Below are positions 57,636-64,000 of a stretch of 64,000 bases of DNA, piece by piece. Both the position numbers and the translations under genes were made by a program. The notes under the pieces are model-generated. The model was not told where the DNA came from. It made no database searches and was given only the letters and a program-made list of their open reading frames with translations. The first letter of the stretch is position 1. Each line of letters starts with the position of its first letter. This DNA is from Stomoxys calcitrans (taxonomy: Eukaryota > Arthropoda > Insecta > Diptera > Muscidae): contig NC_081554.1 of assembly GCF_963082655.1 (NCBI RefSeq), positions 58,919,256-58,983,255 of the forward strand. Reading direction: 5' to 3'.

Positions 57636-57886
57636 TTTCCCATGAACATTCCATTAAGGAACAAGGCATGCTTCTCTCATGTCAATGAGTGCAGTCCGTT
57701 TGAATTTTAAGCTCCGTCATAGGAGGCTTACTTTTTTGTGCCGTGTACGAACGGTGTACCGCATAGTGACACCACTTGAGAAGTTTTAACACGGCAGGAT
57801 ACCTAACCAATGTAGCCAGCATTGGCTGAAAATTTTTCAGGCATTCGGTGGCATAAGCGGACATGCAAACCTCTGCTTGACGATGG
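57636..57886 (-). mobile_element. Older SINE copy, strongly diverged
   Basis: CCATGAACATTCCATTAAGG, TCAATGAGTGCAGTCCG and GTGCCGTGTACGAACGG identify the family. The tRNA head is reduced to ATGCAAACCTCTGC-type sequence and the B box is gone. It lies head to tail with the younger copy at 57,300. Confidence 0.7.
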
Positions 57887-58009
57887 ATTGTCGGACATTG
57901 CTCTGGCATTATTGGAGATTATCTGGAGCGATATCGATGAACAGTCGTCGATTTCAATTTGATTTTTATCCGATACTAGTGTGAGATCAATGATATCCTT
58001 TCACAACCT

Positions 58010-59058
58010 GAACTTATGCGATCTTGAACAAGTAAAAGAGTGCTAAGTTCGGCCAGGCCGAATCTTGGGAACCCACCACCATGGATTCTGCTGTAAATTT
58101 TACCAAAATGAGGAAAACGTTGTACAAAACTTTGACAAGTTTGGTCAATAAATGCGCTTGCAGTGGTTCTAGGAAAGAAAATCGGGCGATATACATATAT
58201 GCAGCTATATCAAAATCTGAATCGATTTCTATGAAATTCACCAGCAATGTCGAGAGTCATAAGAAAATCCTTTCTGCCAAATTTCGAGAGAATGGGTTAG
58301 AAAATGACCATTTTATTGCTGTATTACTGCAAATCGGACTAAACATATACAGGGTGGCTGATGAATATTGCTACAATGATGAATATTGCTACATTTTTTT
58401 TTCGGTGTATGGAATACATTTTTCTTTTATTCATGTTAAATTAAATTATTAAATTAATTATTAAATTATTATTAATTAAATTAATTAATTAATTAATTAA
58501 ATTAATTATTAAATTATTATTATTAAATAGAAAAAAAGTTATTACATTTTTTTTTGGTAGCGGCTTTCATCAGCCACCCTGTATATGGGAGCTATATCCA
58601 AATATGAACCGATTTCTATGAAATTCACCAGCAATGTCGAGAGTCATAAGAAAATACTTTCTGCCAAGCTTCGAGAGAATCGGTTAAAAAATGACCATTT
58701 TGTTGCAGTATTACTGCAAATCGGACGAACATATATATGGGAGCTATATGCTATATATGCTATATGCAACTCTGAACCGATTTTTTCCAATTTCAATAGG
58801 CTTCGTCTCTGGGCCAAAAAACAAGCCCATAACAAATTTGAAGACGATCGGATGAAAATTGCGACCTGTAGTTTGTACACAAATTAACATAGACAGATAG
58901 ACAGACAGACGGACATGGCTAAATCGAATCAGAAAGTGATTTCGGGTTGATCGGTATACTTATCAATGGGTCTATCTCTCTTCCTTTTGGGTGTTAGAAA
59001 CGAATGCACTAAGTTATAATACCCTGTACCACATAAGTGGGGTAGGGTATAATAAACT
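58010..59058 (-). mobile_element. DINE-like element with nested MITE, GTCATAAGAAAATCC subfamily
   Basis: Left end TGAACAAGTAAAAGAGTGC, a GTTCGGCCAGGCCGAA palindrome and GGGAACCCACCACCATGGA. Three units follow. The end has the core CAGACAGACGGACATGGC (about 58,898) and the head block ATACCCTGTACCACATAAGTGG..GTAGGGTATAATAAA. It is complete apart from the 58,350-58,581 insertion. Confidence 0.78.
58350..58581. mobile_element. MITE with CAGGGTGGCTGATGAA ends and a TTAAT-rich core
   Basis: Inverted ends CAGGGTGGCTGATGAA and TTCATCAGCCACCCTG (16 bp perfect), flanked by TATA on both sides. The surrounding DINE-like unit (GAACATATATATGGGAGC elsewhere) is restored when it is removed. The centre (58,440-58,530) is almost pure TTAAT and TTAAAT repeats. 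The TA-containing target and CAGGGTG ends are compatible with a Tc1/mariner-group element; the family is not certain. Confidence 0.85.
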
Positions 59059-59069
59059 TAGTTGAAGGG

Positions 59070-59322
59070 CATAATTATACCCTCCACCATAGGATGGGGG
59101 TATACTACTTTTGTCAATCTGTTTGTAACACCTCGAAATATGCGTCTGAGACTCCATAAAGTATATATATTCTTGATCGTCATGACATTTTATGTCGATC
59201 TAGCCATGTCCGTCCGTCTGTCCGTCCGTCCGTGCCAAATATGGTCGGAATCGGCGTATTGCCTGAACAGAGACACCGGGAAAAGAACTCGACAAATTTT
59301 ATCCATGGTCGATTTACTTGTT
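59070..59322 (+). mobile_element. Minimal DINE-like element, internally deleted
   Basis: Complete head (TTATACCCTCCACCATAGG, GTATATATATTCTTGATCGTC, CATGTCCGTCCGTCTGTCCG) fused after one partial unit to the right-end block AAAAGAACTCGACAAATTTTA and TTTACTTGT. The palindrome before the end is lost. All repeat units but a trace are missing. It is followed at once by another DINE-like element. Confidence 0.75.
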
Positions 59323-60318
59323 ATACCCTCCACCATAGGATGGGAGCATACTTAATTCGTCATTCTGTTTGTAACTCTTCGAAATATGCGCCTGAGACCC
59401 CATAAAGTATATATATTCTTGATCGTCGTGACATTTTAAGTCGAACTAGCCATGTCCGTCCGTCCGTCCGTCTGTCCGTCCGTCTGAAGGAGTAGAGCTA
59501 GCCGCTTGAAATTTTGCACAAATACTTCTTATTAGTGGGCCAAATCGGTCCATGTTTTGATATAGCTGCCATATAAACCGACATTGGGTCTTGACTTTCC
59601 GAGCCTCTAGAGGACGCAATTCTCGTCCAATAGAGAGAAATTTTGCGCATAGTGTTTTGATATCACTTCCAACAAATGTGCGAAGTATGGTCCAAATCGG
59701 TCCATAACCTGATACAGCTGCCATATAAACTGATCTTGGGTCTTGACTTCTTGAGCCTCTAGAGGGCGCAATTCTCTTCCAAATTGATTGAAATTTTGCA
59801 CATAGTGTTTTCACATCACTTTCAACAACTGTACTGAGCATGGTTTAAATCGGTCCATATACTGATACAGCTGCCATATAAACCGATCTTGGGTCTTGAC
59901 TTCTTGAGCTTTTAGAAGGCGGAATTCTTATTCGATTGGACTGAAATTTTGCACATGATACAGCTGCAATATAAACCGATCTTGGGTCTTGACTTCTTGA
60001 GCCTCTAGAGGGCGCAATTCTCGTCCGATTTGACTAAAATTTTGTACAACGACTCCTCCCATGGCCTTCAACATACGTGTTCAATATGGTCAGAATCGAT
60101 CTATAGCTTGATACAGCTCCCATATAAACCGATCTTCCGATTTTGCTTCCTGAGCCCCGAATCGGACAATAACTTGATATAGCTCCTCCTCCTTCCGTAT
60201 TCATTATTCTTTGTTTGTCTAAAAACAGATACTGCGCAAAGAATTCGACAGATGCGTCCATGGTGGAGGGTATATAAGATTCGGCGCGGCCGAACTTAGC
60301 ACGCTCTTCTCACTTCTA
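59323..60318 (+). mobile_element. DINE-like element in direct tandem with the preceding copy
   Basis: Head TATACCCTCCACCATAGGATG, core CATGTCCGTCCGTCCG, four to five units (GATACAGCTGCCATATAAACC), then GGTGGAGGGTATATAAG, TTCGGCGCGGCCGAA and CTTAGCACGC. The final ACTTGT is degraded. Confidence 0.78.
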
Positions 60319-60324
60319 GGAACC

Positions 60325-61130
60325 AAACAAGGATGATAGAGAGACCGGTTTACATGAAAGCGATATCAGGTTATAGACCGATTTAGCCCATACTTGGAAC
60401 AGTTGTTGGAAGTCATAACAGAACACCATATCCAAAATTTTAGCTCAACCGGGAGCTCGGTTTATATGGGAGCTATATCAGGTTATAGACCGATTCGGAT
60501 CGTACTTGGCACAGTTGTTAAGAGTCATTACAGAACATTTTCTGTAAAATTTCAGCCAAATCGGACAAAAATTACGGCTTGTAAGGGCTCAAGAAATCAA
60601 ATCGTGAAATCGGTTTATATGGGAGCTATTGGTTTGCCCAAAAAGTAATTGCGGATTTTTCATATAGTCGGCGTTGACAAATTTGTTCACAGCTTGTAAC
60701 TCTGTAATTGCATTCTTTCTTCTGTCAGTTATCAGCTGTTACTTTAAGCTTGCTTTAGACAAAAAGTGTAAAAAAAGCATATTTGAATAAAGTTCATTCT
60801 AAGTTTTATCAAAAATGCATTTACTTTCTTTTAAAAAATCCGCAATTACTTTTTGGGCAACCCAATATATCAGGTTAGAGGACGATTCGGACCGTACTTA
60901 CAGTTGTTGGAAGTCATAACGTAACACCACATGGCTTCCAGAGGCTCAAGAACTCAAATCGGGTGACCGATTTATGTGGGAGCTATGTCCAATTCGGAAG
61001 CGATATAGCCCATTTGCAATTCCCGACGACCTACATCAATAGGAAATATCTGCGCAAAATTTAATGCGGCTACCTTTATGCGTTCGACCGTTATTGTGGT
61101 TTCGACAGACGGACGATCCCGATCATTTCC
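60325..61130 (-). mobile_element. DINE-like fragment interrupted by MITE copy f
   Basis: Units with GGTTTATATGGGAGCTATATC, then after the MITE two partial units and the core remnant GTTCGACCGTTATTGTGG and CGACAGACGGACG. The terminal block is absent. Confidence 0.7.
60629..60865 (+). mobile_element. Mariner-type MITE, copy f
   Basis: TTGGTTTGCCCAAAAAG start (two changes), perfect right end, TA at 60,627-60,628 and 60,866-60,867. It occupies the same GGGAGCTA/TATCAGG site of a DINE-like unit as copy c. Confidence 0.93.
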
Positions 61131-61265
61131 ATGGCATTTCTGAAAATAAGGGGAAGGGTCCGTGGTTTCTTCGCATTTAAACAGGGCTCTTTAAGACGAC
61201 TTGCATCACAAGCGCAATAGAAAAAAATCTAATCTTACTTCCCTTATTCAAATCACAAAACAGAT

Positions 61266-61760
61266 CATTGTTTAATGCTTTATATTCAAAGGAAAAAAAA
61301 GCAAAAAAACATTTAAAAGTCAACAAAAGTGTTTTATTGCTAGAAACATTTGACTGGCTATCCGTATCTCGATTTCATTTTCGACCAAGAAAAATCATCA
61401 TCGGACGCTGCCAAATGGATCATGGTACGTTATATACCATCCCAACTAGAGTAGGTTGTAAAGCACACATCTGAATTTGAACAGGGCTTTTTAAGCAAGT
61501 TTCTTCACAAGCGCAATAGAAAACAAATCCAACAAACATCTTTTGCAAAACTTTTTTGTTCTTCGCACGGCGATCGCCCAACGGTTGATGCTGGGATGTA
61601 AGGCACCATGATCCATTTGACATTGTCCGCTGATGATTTTTCTTGGTCGAAAAACGCGATACGGATAGCCAGTCAAAGGCTTCTAGCAACAACACACTTT
61701 TGCTGACATTTAAATGTTTTTTGCTATGCTATTCTTTGAATAGAAAGCATTAAACAATGG
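61266..61760. repeat. Large inverted repeat (foldback), arms about 175 bp
   Basis: The left arm (61,266-61,444) and right arm (about 61,587-61,760) are imperfect reverse complements. Both read CATTGTTTAATGCTTT, TTTGACTGGCTATCCGTATC, GACCAAGAAAAATCATCA and AAATGGATCATGG when taken outward-in. The spacer carries a second copy of a flanking block (ACAGGGCT..TTAAG..TCACAAGCGCAATAGAAAA; 61,180 and 61,480). The 61-91 codon frames on both strands are the two arms seen from either side. The element class is unknown. Confidence 0.8.
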
Positions 61761-61888
61761 TCTAAAGTCGGGCAATACCCTGCAATGGAATCTCAATACG
61801 GTAAACGTTTGCATGAAAATTTATTTTAAATTTTCCTCAAAAGCCACATTTCAATAGAACTTCTTTTGTTATAGAACAAACAACTCAC

Positions 61889-62483
61889 CTATATTGCTGG
61901 CTATTATCATTGTATATATCTTGCGCGCTGGTATAGATAGCTCTCTGCCGCCGCCGGTTCTTCTTCCAGTTTATCCACATAGGTCTCGGGGAACCAACCC
62001 GTATGGCCATTTATCTCACCCGCCAACCAACCAGGTTCAGCATTTTGTTCCAATGGCACCAGGAACAAAGGATATTTCATCGGCATTTCGTGCTGAAAAC
62101 TCATAGACAGCTTTGTATTTAACGAAACCCTCAGGTGCTGGGCCACTTGTATCGACGGCATTTTCCATAGTCTGTGCAGTGCTATTATCATTCGTAATGC
62201 CATATTGATCGATGCTGGAAGTAGTTGTAGCACCCCAAGCCGAACCGGTATCCCATGCTGAGGTTGCTGTGACATTTTCGTTCTTCTGGTTGTATTTCAT
62301 TTCCAAAATTTGAGTGCATTGTTTGTCATAATCCGCATAGAGTTCTTCACATCTGCTTATAAGATCAGATAGTTCGCCTTTAACTTTGGTCACTTTTAAA
62401 TCGTGTGAATTGATATCTTCCTTCTTTGATTGCATTTCTGATCTTATATTCTCCACTTTGTCTTTTAGTTGTTTGATAATGAG
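61889..62483 (-). pseudogene. Dap160: Dap160/intersectin-like exon with frame breaks (coiled coil plus SH3)
   Basis: A 595-bp exon candidate with a strong acceptor (TTTTTGTTTACAG, ending 62,484) and donor (ATAG/GTGAGT, 61,888). The first 70 residues are a charged coiled coil (KQLKDKVENIRSEM...). A Ser/Thr-rich linker follows, then an SH3 domain: YKAVYEFSARNADEISFVPG in one frame and PLEQNAEPGWLAGEINGHTG then WFPETYVDKLE in another. The join lacks the expected DII-type residues, as if 14 bp were lost between two CTGGTG copies. The second frame hits a stop (TGA at about 61,911) before the donor; a third frame gives QDIYNDNSQQY up to it. Dap160 is an endocytic scaffold binding dynamin and synaptojanin; this SH3 corresponds to the first of its array. 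It could be a decayed duplicate, or real with assembly errors. No other exon of the gene was found in the window. Confidence 0.7.
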
Positions 62484-62565
62484 CTGTAAACAAAAATAGA
62501 TAGAAGAACCATGAAGAGGAAATCCAAAAGAAAATATTCATAAAATAAATAAGTCGTTTGTATAT

Positions 62566-62945
62566 GTACTAGCTGGACCGGGGCCGCTCCGCTGCGCCTT
62601 CTTTTACTTTATATGGAACAAAATTTTCCTTGGAATATTTATTTTCGACAATTAAAGAGCTTTTAGTCAAATACCATGCCACGAAAATAGTATTTCGCTT
62701 GACAAAGAGTTTAACAATATAAGTGCCTTTACCAGAATCCCATCTTTATTGGTCTACGAATTTAAGTTTGGATTTAAGGTGTACTCCATTCTTAAAATAC
62801 TTTATTTCAGCCCGATATTCTCGTGATGTCTGATTTAGGGGTGTTTTCGGGGTGAGGTCGTCCCCCAGACACTTGGCCATCGTGCTCTTCTCTAAAATAC
62901 CGTTTATTTAAACCCCATATTGCCATTGGTTTTGAAGGGAGTTTA
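62566..62945 (-). mobile_element. Helitron-like 3'-end fragment
   Basis: Reverse orientation: begins ACTAGCTGGACCGGGGCC, then GCTCCGCTGCGCCTTC, the complement of the CTAG tail found at 24,000. Body fragments follow, including CCATATTGCCATTGG. It lies just upstream of the Dap160-like exon acceptor in gene orientation. Confidence 0.65.
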
Positions 62946-62958
62946 CAGTCGGAGACTG

Positions 62959-64000
62959 AAACACCAGCTTTATTCCGGTGAATGAGAGGCTAGCCACAAT
63001 CCGCATAAAAGCCAAATTCTTCAACATCAGCCTTATTTGTGCCCATACCCCAACGGAAGAGAAAGACGAGCAGACCAAGGATATTTTCTACGAGCGCCTA
63101 GAGAGAGAATATGACCGCTGCCCCGCCCATGATATTAAAATCTTTCTGGGAGATTTTAATGCGAAAATAGGGAAGGAAGACATCTTTGGTCCAACAGTCG
63201 GAAAGTTTAGCCTCCACGAGATAACGTCCAGTAATGGGTTGAGGCTTATAGATTTCGCCGCGGCAAAAAACATGGTAGTTAGTAGCACCAGATTTCAACA
63301 TAAAAATATTCACAAAGCCACATGGCTGTCACCCGATCAAAACACGAGAAACCAAATTGATCACGTTGTGATAGATGGAAGGCATTTATCCAGCGTGTTC
63401 GATGTACGATCAATCCGTGGGGCGAATTTAGATTCGGATCATTACCTTGTTGCAGCAAAGCTTCGCACCCGTTTGAACATGGCGGGGAAAGTACGATCTG
63501 AAACAGCACGGAAGTTGGACATTGAAAAGCTGCAAACACAACAAATGGCAGCAGCATGCTCCACTCGACTTAAACTGCTTGATGAAAGCACTCCTTGTTC
63601 TGATGATATAATGTCGCAGTGGCAAACTATTGCCCACTCCATGGAAAATGCCGCGAAATATGCACTTGGGTACCAGAAGCGTCCTCAAAGAAACCCTTGG
63701 TACGACCAAGAGTGTCGAGATGCTACTGAAGCCAAGAATGCGGCATATAGAGCAACCCTGCAATCAGTAGCAATGCGCCAGATAAAGGAGAGGTATCGGG
63801 AGAAAAGGAGATAGGAGAAACGTCTATTCTGCAGAAAGAAAAAGGATATGGAAAGACGTGAGTGTGAGCGAATTGAGATGTACAGGAGTCAGAATGAAGT
63901 CCGGAAATTCTACCAAAGAATTAAACACCAAACCGATGGCTTTGGTGCAGGCAAATCCTCTTGCAGAGACAAAGAAGTAAATCTGGTAACTGACACAGAT
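62959..64000 (+). pseudogene. RTE-like non-LTR retrotransposon, endonuclease domain, 5'-truncated
   Basis: From the GTG at 62,978 the 278-codon frame covers most of an apurinic-type endonuclease: AHTPTEE (residues 22-28), catalytic LGDFN (57-61), ATWLSPD (114-120), NQIDHVVIDGRH (125-136) and DSDHYLV (152-158). A long linker to the RT follows, with WYDQEC. An in-frame stop precedes the GTG at about 62,957, and the first about 100 residues (NVRTL-type start) are absent, so the 5' end is lost. One in-frame TAG (63,812-63,814) interrupts the linker. The frame then stays open to the edge (MERRECERIEMYRSQNEVRK). The RT lies outside. It is the least decayed coding transposon here. Confidence 0.85.

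Noticed and set aside
61268..61695. Frames sharing the FDWLSVSRF peptide on both strands, possible gene pair
   Set aside because: They are the two arms of an inverted repeat read outward-in.

Overview
The window looks like nuclear DNA of a higher fly, most likely a calyptrate such as a muscid (Musca/Stomoxys-like); that assignment is inference. It rests on DINE-1/INE-1-like repeats with the conserved TATATATTCTTGATC and ATCTAGCCATGTCCGTC core, a coiled-coil plus SH3 exon resembling Dap160/intersectin, a DUF1091-type secreted protein gene, and the mix of non-LTR and Tc1/mariner remnants. There are no bacterial operons, phage genes or CRISPR arrays. Most long open frames are by-products of tandem repeats whose period is divisible by three.

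Layout. 0-3 kb: two broken DD41D mariner-type transposases, an RNase H-bearing non-LTR remnant and a DINE-like element. 3.5-6.8 kb: two minisatellites (one of about 37 x 29 bp) and a tRNA-derived SINE. 7.2-11.2 kb: two DINE-like arrays, then a Helitron-like element nested in a DD41D element. 12.5-18.5 kb: a non-LTR ORF1 split by a mariner-type MITE, a roughly 145-bp array split by a SINE, and locally duplicated sequence. 18.6-22.2 kb: one complete DINE-like element inserted in a repeat whose empty site is also in the window, then a hAT-like element with 8-bp target duplications. 22.4-27.1 kb: head-to-tail Helitron-like elements and a DINE-like array. 28.4-34.6 kb: non-LTR wreckage, with an RNase H segment triplicated, an RT active-site segment duplicated, and a SINE with a perfect 13-bp target duplication. 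34.6-35.4 kb: about 66 copies of a 12-bp TCCG-type repeat. 35.4-48.9 kb: mostly DINE-like arrays in both orientations, including 18 units of about 153 bp facing an inverted array across 1.2 kb of AT-rich sequence, plus an RNase H-bearing non-LTR element. 48.9-50.1 kb: tandem DD41D copies. 51.7-55.8 kb: a three-level nest (DINE-like, Helitron-like, then MITE and SINE).

Only two places look like host genes. At 56,076-56,779 (+) is a complete three-exon gene for a 184-residue DUF1091-type secreted protein. At 61,889-62,483 (-) is one Dap160-like exon with good splice sites at both ends but two apparent frame breaks. The window ends in a 5'-truncated RTE-like non-LTR element that runs off the edge.

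The genes do not form a pathway. The window is a stratified transposon graveyard in which relative ages can be read from nesting: near-identical MITEs and several SINEs are youngest, Helitron-like and DINE-like elements intermediate, and the non-LTR and DD41D coding remnants mostly old. Boundaries of repeat features are read by eye and may be off by tens of bases unless target duplications are quoted.
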